Both the position numbers and the translations under genes were made by a program. This document shows positions 46,693 through 57,640 of a stretch of 64,000 bases of DNA, in pieces (positions within the stretch are counted from its first letter, which is position 1; each line of letters starts with the position of its first letter). Under the pieces are notes generated by a model. That model was not told the DNA's origin and made no database searches. It worked only from the letters and a program-made list of their open reading frames with translations. Origin of the DNA: Collinsella sp. (GTDB lineage: Bacteria > Actinomycetota > Coriobacteriia > Coriobacteriales > Coriobacteriaceae); assembly GCA_019414055.1 (NCBI GenBank), contig DXMV01000014.1, forward strand, positions 1 through 64,000, written 5' to 3'.

Positions 46693-49600
46693 TTAGCGGC
46701 GACGCTTGCGGTCGATCACGCGGGCCGCCGCCAGTGCGGTGACACCGGAGCCACCAGCAAGTGCGGCTGCAAGAATCGATGCATCGCCAGTACCCGGCAG
46801 GCCCGAACCCTTCGAAGGCCTACCAGGCTTCTTGTTGTGGTCGGAACCACCCTGCTGGCTGCCGCCAGTCGTACCGGGCTTCTCGGGCTGCCCGGGCTTA
46901 TCGGTGCCCGAGCCGCCAAAGCTGGCCATTGCGGCATTCAAAGACTCGAGTGCGGCGGAGACCTCATCGGCAGAGCCGCGCTCAAGCAGCCCCTTAGCGG
47001 CGGCGATGGCATCGGCAAGCTGGGCCTTCTGCTCATCGGTACCGTTGGAGGTATCCATGTTCTCGGCCTTGACGATAGCGTCCTTAAGGGCGCTCACGTT
47101 GACCAGTGCCTTCAGAGCATCGGCGATCTTGGCGCGCGCGGCGGCAACATCGTCGACGGAACCGTTCTTGAGAACTTCCTCGGCATCGGCGACAGCAGCG
47201 TTGAGCTGAGCCATTGAATCCTTGGTGTAGTCCTCGGCACGAGCGCTCTTGGCAGAAGCGATATCGGCCTTGAGCGCCTTGACGTTGACCAGAGCGGCCT
47301 TGGCATCGTTGATTGCCTGGGCCAGGTCAGCGTCGTTGGCGGAATCGTGCGGAGCCTTGGCAGCCTCGATAGCGGCAGCAAAGGGTGCCCAGCTCGCCAC
47401 GGTGTAGTCGGCCTCGTTGAGCTTCTCGGCCTCGGCAATGACCTTGTTCAGGTCGACAGCCTCACGCAGGGCAAGACCGGCCTTAGCGTCGTTGAGCTTC
47501 GCGGCCGCAGCAGCAACCTGCTCGGCAGTACCGTTCTTAAGGGCAGCAGCAGAGTCGTCGAAAGCCGCCTTGTAGGCGTTATAAGACTCATCGGTATACA
47601 GCTTGCCGTTGGTCTTCTTAAACTCGGCACGGGCAGCGATAAGCTCGCTGGCATCGACCAGCTTGCCCTCGGCGTCCTCGAGCGCAGCCTGTGCTGCCTT
47701 GAGCTGCTTCGGGGTCGCCTTGGTATTGGCGATCAGGTCCTCAAGCGCGCTCATGGCATCGCGATAGGCGGCAGCGCTGTCGGTCGTGTACTTGTCGGCG
47801 GCGGCGTCGGCCTCGCCGTACACCAGCTTGGCGTCGGCAAGGGCGACCTCGGCACGCTGCTGAGCGCTCTGGTCAAAGACCAGGGCAGTCTTCTTGGCCT
47901 CAAGCGCGGCAAGAAGCGCCTCGCCCTCGGTCTTGGCAAGATCCTCAGGATGCGCGAAAGCCTGCTCGGCCTCGGCATATGCATCGGAATATGCCTGATA
48001 GCTCGCGACGGTGTACTGGCCATCGTCGTTGGAGACCTTCTTGGGAAGCTCCTTGCCCGCGTACTTCTCGACACCGGCGGCGTCGGCAGACCTCAGGGCA
48101 GCGGTAACAGAATCGACCGTCGTCTGCGTGGCCTTGGTATTGGCAAGAGTGTCCTGCGCATTGGCGAGGGCCTTCTTAAAGGCATCGGCAGTCGACTTGG
48201 TCCAACCGCTCACGTCCTTATCCTTGAGCTCATCGACAGCAGCCTGCAGCGCCGTGGTATCGGCGGGGTTGGCATCGTCGATCAGGAAGAACTCGGCGAT
48301 CTCGGGGACCGTGCCGTCCCACGTGACCTTGATGTCCTTAACGGCAGAGAAGGTCGAACCGGCAGCGCGGGTGAGCGTGCCAAAGCAGAACTCGCTTACG
48401 GGCTGGCTCAACGTGCCCAGGTCGATGTCCTCCGTCTTGCTATAGGCGGCATCGGTATAAACCGTAGCAGTCACCTTTGCGTTGGAGGGCGTACCGGCAG
48501 AGACGATGCGCACGCCCGAGAACACCTTGCCACCCTCGGCAATGGGCTCGGAGACGTGATACACCAGGGTGCCCTTGTTGTCCTGCGGACGCCAGGCGGT
48601 CTTGGTATCACCATCGGCAAGGTTAGCCGGCGTCTTGCCCTCGACCTCGGTGCTCGAGGAATCGAAGTCGGCATCGCCATAGGTGCTTACATACTCGCCG
48701 CCGTTGATACGGATCTCACCGATCTCGATCCAGCGCTGTGTGTAGGTCGCGGTAAAGCGAATGCGCATGTAGCGACCGGTCACATTGAGCTTCTCGGTAC
48801 CGTTGGGATCGTTTTCGTTGGTAGCGGTGACATCGGTCTTGGGGTTGGCCGTGCACATGTTGCCCGGGTTCTTGGTGTCGTGCGTGAGCCAAGCTGCGTT
48901 CTTAGCGGTATCGCTGTTAAACGTGTTCTCGATCGTAGCAGCATCGCTGTTGATCTTAAGAACCTCGGTCCACTGACCATCAGCAGCATCCGGGCTGTCG
49001 GCGACCTCGATAACACCCTTGCGGATGAAGTCATAGGTCGTCTCGGGCACGTAGTATGCGATGGAGTTGATCTTGCGCTCCTGGCCAAGATCGAACACGA
49101 TCGTGCTGCCCTCGGTGGCACCCTGCGTGTTCTTGAAGGTCGTGGACAGATCGCCATCGAAGATCTTCGAAGCATCAAAGTTGCCCAGGTCGCCCTTCAC
49201 ATAGGACGGAGCCTTGACCATCTTGTAGCTCGCGGAGAAATTGGTGAACGTCACGTCGCATGCGGCGGATGCCTGAATGCCAACATAACGAGCCTTGACG
49301 GGCTTCTTGGCGCCCGCGTAATCGATCCACTCGAGAGCGTTCTGCGAGTACACGACCTTGGCGCCCTTGGGAAGAGTCATGCCGTCGGTGTTGATGGCGA
49401 CGTCGTTGCGCACTGCGCCCAGATCGACCGCAAGGTAGTTGCCGGCCCCAAACGAGACGGTGCCGTCGGAAAGCTGGACGCTGCCGTCCTTGCCCGTGGC
49501 CTTAAGGGCAACGCCCGAGATGTCGGAGCGGATGGTGCCGGTGCTGGCTTCCTTGCCCTTAGAAGTGGCGATCTCGCAGACCTGCCACCACTTGGCGGTG

Positions 49601-52600
49601 TCCTCGGTCGCACGCACGCGAATGCCGCGAATCTGCACGTTCTCGAAATCAAATTCCTGCTCACGGCTCGATGTGATATCGCCGCACTCGACCCAGTTGG
49701 CGCCATCGACGGTGTACTCGAGCGCACCGGCAGAAAGATTGTCGTTGCCCTGGACATAGCGCACATGGCCCACGGTCTTGGGAGCGGAGTAGGTAACGGT
49801 AATGGTGTCACCGCTCTTGATGTTGCCGCCGCCAGAGTTGTGCTTAACCCAAGCGTACGTATCCTCGTTACCGTCGACAACACGGGAAAGTGCATAGTTC
49901 TGGTACACATCCAGGCCCGTGCTCGTAACCGTAGCGGTGGGCTCGGGCTCGGTGGAAGCACCCTTGGTGGCAGAAAGCTCAAAGACCTTCCACCAAGACT
50001 TGGTGGCAGCGGTGTTCTTGACGCGGATTGCCTTGGCCTTGACGGCGCTGGGCAGCGTGATGGTCTGGGTGGCCGTGCCGTCGATATCGCCGGCCTTGAT
50101 CCACGTGCCCGCCTCGTTTTGGTACTCGAGCACGCCGGCGTTGATACCATCACCAGAAGTGGGCTCGTTGCCGTTGCGTGCCGCCTGCACGAAGGTGAAC
50201 GTATCGACCACGGACGTCTTGATAAACGTAAGGGTCACTGTGGCGTTAGGTTGCGTGGTATCGCGGATATCGTACTCGGGGTCGTCGGCATTGGCCTTCT
50301 TGTACTGAAGGTGCGCATAGGTCGAGACGTTGCCGTCGTTGATGTTGGAGAGCGACTGTGCGGCCAAAACCTGGCCATCGATGGTCACCGCGCCTGCGAC
50401 GGGCTGACCCTCGGGAGTCTGCTCTTCTTTGTTGACCTGGATCTCGTAGATGGTCGGCCAAGCATCGCGGCTGTTATCCTGCGTGGCGATGAGGCGAACG
50501 CCATAGACGCCCTTGACGTCCAGGCCGGTAACGGTGACGGTCGTGCCAGTCAGATCACCCTGGCCCTCAACGTCATTCCAGTTCTTGCCATCATAGGTCT
50601 GGAGCTTGGCATGCTGCATATAGTCAGCGCCATTGCCCTGAATAAAGGTCACGTTGGTCAGATCGAACGGCTTGTTCTTGATCATGCCAAAGTACGTACC
50701 CGCCGTGAGCTTGTTGGGGGTCTTGTAGATAACGCCCGTGTTGGCCTTACCGTCAAAGACGTTCTCGACCTTGCCCTCGGGAGTGTCGGTACGGCTGGTC
50801 ACAAACTGCGTGGCATCGGCATTGGGGTCGGCAGCTAGCGTAGCGCGCTGACCCAGGTAGTTGTTGAGGGCATTAAGCATCGGCATGATGCAGGCCTTGC
50901 CCACCGATGCATACTCGGTGTGGTCCACATAGTGGAAGCCGTGCTTGTGAGAGGCAGCGAGTGCCTCGGAACCCTCGGAATACTTAGAAAGCATCTGAGA
51001 GCTGTCGCCCGAGAGGTCGGCCTTGAGTGCCTGAAGCTCGGCAATAGCGGCACGCGTCACGTCATCCCAAGCATCAATCCAATACACGATCTGGTCGAGC
51101 ATGGCCTTGTTGCCGGCATTGGAACGATAGGTCTTGGCGGACTTCTGCAGACCACGGAAGAGCTCAATCATCTGGTCGCAATCCTCGGCGGTTGCGGTAC
51201 CAGAGGTAACCTTGCCCTGGAAAGCCTGGAGCTCGGTCTTGATATTGGCGGACTCACGGCTCTCGAAGACTACGCCACCGCCGGTATAACGCTTCATGTG
51301 GCGGCTCAGCTCGCGCAGCGCGTTGGAGCCCTTCGTGGCGATGGGAGAATTGTGGTCGACGTAGGAGAACGAATCCTCCCAAGCCTGGTCGGCGTGCTCC
51401 TGGCTCTTCCACAGATTCCAAGAGAAATCGGCGTTCATGAAGATAGCGGCCTTGGAAGGCTCGGACTGCTGCATGGGGTTGAGCACGACGCCCTGAACCT
51501 TGCCGGGCTGGACATCGGTGCCCAGGGCGTTCTCATAGCCGCCCATGGACAGGGTGTCCTTGCTGTTGTCGGTGCACGGCCAGTTGATCCACATAAAGGG
51601 AGCAACGCCAGAATTGTTGGTGAAGGACGACGTGAAGTTATTGTCGACCTTGCCCCACACGCGGCCACCGGTGTTGATGACCTGGACGCTCTTGGGGAGG
51701 TTGGCATACCAAGACTCGCCCCAGCCCATATAGTTCACAGGGCAGAAGATAAGCGTGTCTTTGAGACCAGGGTACTTAAGCGATCCGTCGGCGTTCTTCT
51801 CGGTCTGCTTCTCGTGCAGCCAATCGGTCATGTCATTGCAAAGCCTGGTGTACAGAGCGCTGCCCTGGTTGCCGGCGTCATCTGCCAGGATGGAAATCTG
51901 CCTAACGCCATGGTCCATAACCTGGGTGAATTTTTCCTTGAGAACAGCCACGGACTCGTCGTAGTTAGAGTTCGTAATGGGGTTGTGCATAAACGGATGA
52001 AGCGCGAACACAAAGCGGCACTTGGAGGTGTTGCCGGCCTCTGCAAGCGGTTCGATCTTCTCGGTCAGCTCTTCCTCGGTGTAGAGCTCACGCCACTTGG
52101 CATTGTGCTTGGGGTCATCCTTGGGGGCGTAGACATATGCGTTGAGCTTGTAGTAGCCACCCCACTGCATCAGGTTCACGCGATCCTCGGTGCTCCAAGG
52201 ATTACCATAGTAGCCCTCGATAAAGCCGCGCGTCACCACGTCCGCATAGTCGGACATGGTAAAGGTGCGCAGCTTGGCATCGGAAGTCTGCTGCAGAATC
52301 TGATAAAGCGTGGTCAGTCCATAGTAGGCGGCATCGGTGGTCTTGCCCAAAACGATAACGCGGTCGGGCTCGTTGCCGTCAGACGGAAGCGAAGCCAAGA
52401 CATAGGAATCGTTGTGGTCGAACAGGCCGTCCGTATAGGACAGCTTGCCCTCTTGCACCAGCTGGTCAACATAGGTGTCAACCGCGCCGCCGGAACCCTT
52501 GACGCCCACAAGAACCGTCGTCACGGTGCTCTTGGAAGGAATAGCGTCAACGCTCTTTGCTTTGATGCCCTTCAGCGCCAAAGCTTCATCAAGGCGGCTG

Positions 52601-52815
52601 ATGGTATCGGCATCGATGCCGGACTCTGTAAGCACGCTTGCCTTGTTGCGCAGCGTCTGCGCACCGTTGCCGTACACCATGCTGTGCGGCGTGGGGTACA
52701 GCTTATATTCGGCCGCCGTATCATCGGCATAGGCCGAAAACGGAGCCAGGCCGCCCAAGCAGGCAAGCATAACCGCTATGACAGCGAGCAGCTTGGCTAT
52801 CATCCGTTTCTTCAT
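46693..52815 (-). CDS. Sortase-anchored GH84 beta-N-acetylglucosaminidase
   Basis: 2040 residues. Signal peptide (1-30), N-terminal GH84 accessory domain (35-185), catalytic GH84 domain (190-480) with RGFIEGYYGNPW and the catalytic pair D312-D313 in ILADDAG. Then four or so F5/8-type (CBM32-like) carbohydrate-binding domains (about 660-1530), a series of FIVAR-type helical repeats (about 1540-1960), and an LPGTG sorting signal near 2005 with a membrane segment and RKRRR tail. GH84 enzymes such as clostridial NagH release terminal GlcNAc from mucins, hyaluronan or O-GlcNAc proteins. The ATG has a GAAAGGG site. Third gene of the glycosidase operon, 43 nt after GH20. Confidence 0.92.
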   Translation of the reverse strand: MKKRMIAKLLAVIAVMLACLGGLAPFSAYADDTAAEYKLYPTPHSMVYGNGAQTLRNKASVLTESGIDADTISRLDEALALKGIKAKSVDAIPSKSTVTTVLVGVKGSGGAVDTYVDQLVQEGKLSYTDGLFDHNDSYVLASLPSDGNEPDRVIVLGKTTDAAYYGLTTLYQILQQTSDAKLRTFTMSDYADVVTRGFIEGYYGNPWSTEDRVNLMQWGGYYKLNAYVYAPKDDPKHNAKWRELYTEEELTEKIEPLAEAGNTSKCRFVFALHPFMHNPITNSNYDESVAVLKEKFTQVMDHGVRQISILADDAGNQGSALYTRLCNDMTDWLHEKQTEKNADGSLKYPGLKDTLIFCPVNYMGWGESWYANLPKSVQVINTGGRVWGKVDNNFTSSFTNNSGVAPFMWINWPCTDNSKDTLSMGGYENALGTDVQPGKVQGVVLNPMQQSEPSKAAIFMNADFSWNLWKSQEHADQAWEDSFSYVDHNSPIATKGSNALRELSRHMKRYTGGGVVFESRESANIKTELQAFQGKVTSGTATAEDCDQMIELFRGLQKSAKTYRSNAGNKAMLDQIVYWIDAWDDVTRAAIAELQALKADLSGDSSQMLSKYSEGSEALAASHKHGFHYVDHTEYASVGKACIMPMLNALNNYLGQRATLAADPNADATQFVTSRTDTPEGKVENVFDGKANTGVIYKTPNKLTAGTYFGMIKNKPFDLTNVTFIQGNGADYMQHAKLQTYDGKNWNDVEGQGDLTGTTVTVTGLDVKGVYGVRLIATQDNSRDAWPTIYEIQVNKEEQTPEGQPVAGAVTIDGQVLAAQSLSNINDGNVSTYAHLQYKKANADDPEYDIRDTTQPNATVTLTFIKTSVVDTFTFVQAARNGNEPTSGDGINAGVLEYQNEAGTWIKAGDIDGTATQTITLPSAVKAKAIRVKNTAATKSWWKVFELSATKGASTEPEPTATVTSTGLDVYQNYALSRVVDGNEDTYAWVKHNSGGGNIKSGDTITVTYSAPKTVGHVRYVQGNDNLSAGALEYTVDGANWVECGDITSSREQEFDFENVQIRGIRVRATEDTAKWWQVCEIATSKGKEASTGTIRSDISGVALKATGKDGSVQLSDGTVSFGAGNYLAVDLGAVRNDVAINTDGMTLPKGAKVVYSQNALEWIDYAGAKKPVKARYVGIQASAACDVTFTNFSASYKMVKAPSYVKGDLGNFDASKIFDGDLSTTFKNTQGATEGSTIVFDLGQERKINSIAYYVPETTYDFIRKGVIEVADSPDAADGQWTEVLKINSDAATIENTFNSDTAKNAAWLTHDTKNPGNMCTANPKTDVTATNENDPNGTEKLNVTGRYMRIRFTATYTQRWIEIGEIRINGGEYVSTYGDADFDSSSTEVEGKTPANLADGDTKTAWRPQDNKGTLVYHVSEPIAEGGKVFSGVRIVSAGTPSNAKVTATVYTDAAYSKTEDIDLGTLSQPVSEFCFGTLTRAAGSTFSAVKDIKVTWDGTVPEIAEFFLIDDANPADTTALQAAVDELKDKDVSGWTKSTADAFKKALANAQDTLANTKATQTTVDSVTAALRSADAAGVEKYAGKELPKKVSNDDGQYTVASYQAYSDAYAEAEQAFAHPEDLAKTEGEALLAALEAKKTALVFDQSAQQRAEVALADAKLVYGEADAAADKYTTDSAAAYRDAMSALEDLIANTKATPKQLKAAQAALEDAEGKLVDASELIAARAEFKKTNGKLYTDESYNAYKAAFDDSAAALKNGTAEQVAAAAAKLNDAKAGLALREAVDLNKVIAEAEKLNEADYTVASWAPFAAAIEAAKAPHDSANDADLAQAINDAKAALVNVKALKADIASAKSARAEDYTKDSMAQLNAAVADAEEVLKNGSVDDVAAARAKIADALKALVNVSALKDAIVKAENMDTSNGTDEQKAQLADAIAAAKGLLERGSADEVSAALESLNAAMASFGGSGTDKPGQPEKPGTTGGSQQGGSDHNKKPGRPSKGSGLPGTGDASILAAALAGGSGVTALAAARVIDRKRRR

Positions 52816-52858
52816 CTCTTAAACCCTTTCTTGAGGCAGGTCTTCATTCGACTTCGTT

Positions 52859-55800
52859 CTATTGACGACGGTTCTTGACATACAGCACAACACCGGCACC
52901 GACAACAAGCAGGCCCACGACACCCGCGACCGCGATGTACATTGCCTGATCATCACCGGTCTTAACCAGGGTGCCAGGCTTCTTATCGCCCTTGTTGCCC
53001 GTAGTCGAATCGCCCTTGTTAGACCCAGCGGTACCGGAGCCGCCATTGCCGCCATCAGAGGTGCCCGGCTTGTCGGGATTCGGCTTATCCGGATTGGGCT
53101 TATCCGGATTGGGCTTGTCGGGGTCGGGAGTAACGGGATCCGGGGTGCCGGGACGCAGGCCCAGCATCGCGGAGCGGAGTTTACCCTTGGCGCCGTTCAC
53201 AGCCTCAAACGAGGGGTTCTCGTCTGCAGCAACATCCTTGGCATCCTTAAGGGCGGCCTGGAGCTTCTTCCAAGTCTCCGTAGTGTACGAATCCTTGTTG
53301 AGGCCCTCGGCCTGCTCGATGAGAGCGTTCAGGCCATCGAGGTCAACCGTCTCGTCGATGACGCGAACGCGGATTTCGCCAGCGGTTGCAAACTTGTTCC
53401 TATTTGCGGCAGAGTCGCCATCGGTCTCGTCAAAGTAGAGCTTGACGTCGGTTGCACCGGCAACAGGCTCGTCGAAGGTAATGTTCTTGGCGCCCGCACT
53501 GGACTCGAGCGTACCCTCGGCAACCTTCGTATAGGTGCTACCACCGTCGGTGCTCACCTCGACATGGTACTTGGTCAAACGGCCATTGGAGCTACCGGTA
53601 CGCGGCACGTACACCATACCGCTCACCTTGGCGGGAGCAGCAAGCTTAACGTTGAACCAGTGAGGCATGTCATTGTCGGCGGGAGCGCTCCACTGGCTGT
53701 GCCAGAAGCTGGACTCGTCGCCGTCGACGGCAGCCGCAGCAGGACCGTTGGGAGCGGTCTCGCCGGTCTTCTCCTCGGAGCAGGCTGTAGCGGTCACGTT
53801 CTGAGCGAAGTTGTTGTCTGCAGACTTAAGCTCGAGGCCCTCAATTGCCTCGGTGAGCGTCTTCGTGTAGGCATCAACCGTATCCTGCATGCTCACCGGC
53901 AGATCGCGCTGGATGCTATCGCGCGCAGACGTGAGTGCCGCAACGGACTCGTCGGTATAGACAGACAGGTCGGAAGGAATTGCGGCGAGCAAAGCGTCGA
54001 GCTTGCTGTAATCGGCGGGCTTGTACTTAACGTTGGCAACGCGGTCGTTGATCTGCTGCGTGAGATTGGCGATCTCGGCGGCATCGGGGTTGACCCGGTT
54101 GATAAGGTCACGAGCCTGCTCGACGAGCGTCTCGAGCTCGGCATCGTCGGCGCCGGCAGCCAGCACGGAGCGTGCCTTGAGCTCGGCGTTGTCGAGCGCC
54201 ATGGTGGTCGCAAACGTAGCGCTGCGCGTCAAGCGAACGTCGTCGACGTAGCCCGTAAAGGCGGCAGTCTTGCTACCGATACGCTGGACAGGAAGCATGC
54301 ACGTAGCCTTGAGCTTGGTGCCGCCGTCCTGACCGATGGTCTCCTTAAGCTTGCCGTTCACATACAGCGAAACCTTGGTCATGCCCTCGTTCTTAAACTC
54401 AAGCTCGACCCACTCGTTCATGGGCAGCGTGTAGTTAAACGAGTAATCACGGTTCTCACGGGTAATACCGACCTTGCCGGTCTTTGCCTGAACGGCCTTG
54501 ATGGAGCCATAGGGGCTCTCGAACAGGATCTGGTCCTTGTCGCTCGTGGCGTCGGTACGCTTGACCTTCACGCGCAGATCGTTACCAAGACCAGCGGTCT
54601 TGAGATCGGAATCCAGCGCGACATAGCTCTTGCCGCCCTTGAGCTCGAGCGCCTTCTTAAAGTCGACGTCGACGACCTTAGCGTTCTTGGCAGACTTCAG
54701 GTTGAGATTGTTACCGTTGCCCGAAGCATCCTTGGCATCGTCCATGCCAAGCTGCATGACGGTGCCCTCGGCGTTGGCCGTGGTCTTGTAACCAAAGTTG
54801 GTGTTGGGGGCGTCGCCGAGCTTCTTGGCCGTAGCCTTGGCGCCGGAAACGTCGGCAGAGCCCTTACCCCAGGTAGCAGCGGCGTACAGACCCGCGGAGT
54901 TGGTGATGCGATCGTAGACATCGTACTCGGAGATGCCATTTTCCTTCTTGCCGCACATGTCGTTCCAGACGGCAAAGGCACCACCGATCATCTGCTCGTC
55001 GCCAGCAGGAATCGTAACGTTGTTGTAGTTGTTGATCGCAGAGTTATAGATAGTGTTGTCGTTGAGGTAATCGAAGTAATAACCGGCGTTGGGAACGATG
55101 TAGTACCTGCTGTCGATGCAGTTGATCAGGTCAAAGCCGAGCTTGTACATCTCGTCCATCTTGGCCCAGTCCTTGCTCCAGAGGTTCATCTGGCGGTGCT
55201 GACCGGCAGCGCCCTTACCCTGAACGTCAACGGAACCCTTGATCCAGCTGAGGCTGCCCCACACGCGAGCGGTGCGGCCCGAATCCTCCATGTGCTTAAA
55301 GAGGTCGTTGACGAAGTTGCGATACGCGTTGCCGTCGGCCTCGTACTCGTCAGCACCAATGTGAACCATGGTCTGGTTGTCGAAGACGGGATTGGAACCG
55401 GTAAGGTACTCATCCCAGATGGAAAGCGCAAAGGCCAGGGACTCATCGTACTTTCCGGCCAGGTTAAGGTGGTCGTTGCCGCGATGCGTCATGGACTTAG
55501 GCGTACGCAGGTCGGGACGCACGTTGGTGAGTGCCAGGGAATGTGCCGGCATGTCGAACTCGGGGACGATGTTGACACCGAGGTCACGCGAGTGCTTGAT
55601 GAACTCACGGAAATCGGCCTTGGAGTACCACACGTCGGTACTCGTCAGATCGGCCTTGTTCTTACCGTTGTTGCCGCCCTTCTTGATGTCGGACTCCAGA
55701 CGGAATCCGTTGTAAGCGGTGTTAACGGTGTCGTCAGAATACTCCTCGACCCAAATGTAGTTGTCGGAAAGGTGGACCTGGAAGTCGTTAAGCTTGAACC

Positions 55801-57640
55801 AGGAGAGCTGCTTGCTCATCTGCTTGAGCCAGTCGAGCGAGAAGGTCTTACGACCCACATCGAGAATCAGGCCACGCACCTTATACAGCGGATAATCGCG
55901 GGTGACACCCTGCGGGATAGAACCGTTACCGGTCTTAAGGGCCTGCAGGATGGTACGGGTAGACCAGTAGGCACCGGTCTTGGTCTCGGCCTTAACGCTC
56001 ACGGAGTCACCAATCTCCATGAGATAGCCCTCGTCCTGAAGACCAAGGGACTTGTCAGTGGTCTTGGACAGGAAGATATCGCCTGCGTTGGCGGCGCCGC
56101 CCTTTACGACGGCAAGCTCGGAGCCAAACAGGTCCTTGTAATCGGCGGCCAGCTCGTCGGCGGCCGTCTTGAACTCATCGTTGTCGTAAACAACGCGCGT
56201 CTGCGCAGTAGGAGCAAAGGAACCGGAGCGGCCCTTCCACTCACGAAGCTGCGGCAGAACCTCGGGAGCGACGTTATCGCCCGCCTCGACCTGAAACTTA
56301 CCAGGAACGGTAACGGGGATTTCCTTGAACGCATAGGTGTTCTTGTCGCTCTTCTTGGTCACCTTAAAAGAGGCCTTGACCTGCGTATCGACGATCGGTT
56401 GATAGATGGGGATGGTTCCATCCTCGGCCTGAGCGCCAATAACCTGCTCGTAGTCGGTACCGTTATAGGTGACGTCGTACTCGTCGGAGGTCGGCAGGGT
56501 GACCTTGAGCTGCGTATCGCCCTTCTTGGGAGCCTCGACCTTGATGGCATCGGCCAGGCCGTTCATGTCCATCTTGGGCGTGCCGCCATAGACCTCGAGC
56601 TCAAAGATGGAAACGTTGCCCCATGCGACACCGCCATCGGGGTCGGCATAGGTGTTGTGATCGATATACAGACGGACAAAGCGGGCCTGATGCACCTGGT
56701 CAAGGGTAATCAGGTCGGTCTTGCTTGCAGGATGACCGTCGTTGGTGTAAACGGTCTGCCAGTCAGAGCTATCGGCAGCCGGAGCGGTCGCGCCATTAGC
56801 GATCTGAATCTTATAGCCCTTGGCCTTGCGCAGCTCCCAGAACACGCGGACGCACTTTACGTCGCGCTGCTGGCCCAGATCGACATAGATCCAGTGAGGA
56901 CCGCCGTCCTGGGAGGCAGTAGCGTCAACCGCACTCGCCCAGCGGGAGCTCGAAGAAGACGTATCGCCATCAACGACCTTGGCGGCGCCAAGGGTGCTTG
57001 CCTCCTGGCCGTCAGCGACAGCGTTCTTGCCGCGAGCAACATTCTGCTGCGGATCCTGGGTAGAGGGAGCAGCGGTCTCATCGCCGTAGAGCTCGAACTC
57101 GTTAACCGCGATGGTGGGCCACTCGGGAACAGCGCCCTTGGGATCGGAACTCGTAAAGCCCGTAACGTACAGGCGGAAGAAGCGTCCCGTCACGGGGGCG
57201 TTAAACGTAATGGCATCGGTAAGCGATGCCGGGCGATTGGTAGACGTGTGGACGTCTTTCCAGTCGGCGCTATTGGCGGCGGGGGCAGCATTGCCCGTCG
57301 CATACTGAAGTTTATAGCCAGTTGCCTTGTAGGACTCCCACTTGATCGTCGCCCTCTTTACGGTCTTGGAAGACCCGAGGTCGACATAAATCCAATGGGC
57401 GCCACCGGCGTTATCCTCGGCACTACCCCAACGCGTGGAGTCGTTGCCGTCAACGGCCAGGGCCGCACGAACCGAATTCGCCTCCTCGCTATCCGCTACA
57501 GCGGTTTTATTGAGGGCAAGATTTGCCTCAGCCGCCACAGCAGGTCGAGCATAGAGCAGCGAAGACGCCAACACGATTGCAAACACGCAGGCAATCGTGG
57601 CGGTTACACGCCAAAGCAGTTTGGTCTTATGTACCGTCAT
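52859..57640 (-). CDS. Sortase-anchored GH20 beta-N-acetylhexosaminidase
   Basis: 1594 residues. Signal peptide (to about 38), two F5/8-type CBM domains (about 40-360), then GH20 with its N-terminal GH20b-like domain and the catalytic TIM barrel (about 600-920). The barrel carries the acid/base pair D764-E765 in HIGADEYE; GRKTFSLDWLKQM and VPEFDMPAHS are also typical. A LamG-like domain (about 990-1140), helical repeats and another F5/8-type domain (about 1240-1390) follow. The C-terminus has a Pro/Asn/Lys repeat, LVKTG sorting signal, membrane segment and NRRQ. It removes terminal GlcNAc/GalNAc from host glycans. ATG at 57640 chosen over GTG at 57646 by spacing to GAAGGG. Confidence 0.92.
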   Translation of the reverse strand: MTVHKTKLLWRVTATIACVFAIVLASSLLYARPAVAAEANLALNKTAVADSEEANSVRAALAVDGNDSTRWGSAEDNAGGAHWIYVDLGSSKTVKRATIKWESYKATGYKLQYATGNAAPAANSADWKDVHTSTNRPASLTDAITFNAPVTGRFFRLYVTGFTSSDPKGAVPEWPTIAVNEFELYGDETAAPSTQDPQQNVARGKNAVADGQEASTLGAAKVVDGDTSSSSSRWASAVDATASQDGGPHWIYVDLGQQRDVKCVRVFWELRKAKGYKIQIANGATAPAADSSDWQTVYTNDGHPASKTDLITLDQVHQARFVRLYIDHNTYADPDGGVAWGNVSIFELEVYGGTPKMDMNGLADAIKVEAPKKGDTQLKVTLPTSDEYDVTYNGTDYEQVIGAQAEDGTIPIYQPIVDTQVKASFKVTKKSDKNTYAFKEIPVTVPGKFQVEAGDNVAPEVLPQLREWKGRSGSFAPTAQTRVVYDNDEFKTAADELAADYKDLFGSELAVVKGGAANAGDIFLSKTTDKSLGLQDEGYLMEIGDSVSVKAETKTGAYWSTRTILQALKTGNGSIPQGVTRDYPLYKVRGLILDVGRKTFSLDWLKQMSKQLSWFKLNDFQVHLSDNYIWVEEYSDDTVNTAYNGFRLESDIKKGGNNGKNKADLTSTDVWYSKADFREFIKHSRDLGVNIVPEFDMPAHSLALTNVRPDLRTPKSMTHRGNDHLNLAGKYDESLAFALSIWDEYLTGSNPVFDNQTMVHIGADEYEADGNAYRNFVNDLFKHMEDSGRTARVWGSLSWIKGSVDVQGKGAAGQHRQMNLWSKDWAKMDEMYKLGFDLINCIDSRYYIVPNAGYYFDYLNDNTIYNSAINNYNNVTIPAGDEQMIGGAFAVWNDMCGKKENGISEYDVYDRITNSAGLYAAATWGKGSADVSGAKATAKKLGDAPNTNFGYKTTANAEGTVMQLGMDDAKDASGNGNNLNLKSAKNAKVVDVDFKKALELKGGKSYVALDSDLKTAGLGNDLRVKVKRTDATSDKDQILFESPYGSIKAVQAKTGKVGITRENRDYSFNYTLPMNEWVELEFKNEGMTKVSLYVNGKLKETIGQDGGTKLKATCMLPVQRIGSKTAAFTGYVDDVRLTRSATFATTMALDNAELKARSVLAAGADDAELETLVEQARDLINRVNPDAAEIANLTQQINDRVANVKYKPADYSKLDALLAAIPSDLSVYTDESVAALTSARDSIQRDLPVSMQDTVDAYTKTLTEAIEGLELKSADNNFAQNVTATACSEEKTGETAPNGPAAAAVDGDESSFWHSQWSAPADNDMPHWFNVKLAAPAKVSGMVYVPRTGSSNGRLTKYHVEVSTDGGSTYTKVAEGTLESSAGAKNITFDEPVAGATDVKLYFDETDGDSAANRNKFATAGEIRVRVIDETVDLDGLNALIEQAEGLNKDSYTTETWKKLQAALKDAKDVAADENPSFEAVNGAKGKLRSAMLGLRPGTPDPVTPDPDKPNPDKPNPDKPNPDKPGTSDGGNGGSGTAGSNKGDSTTGNKGDKKPGTLVKTGDDQAMYIAVAGVVGLLVVGAGVVLYVKNRRQ

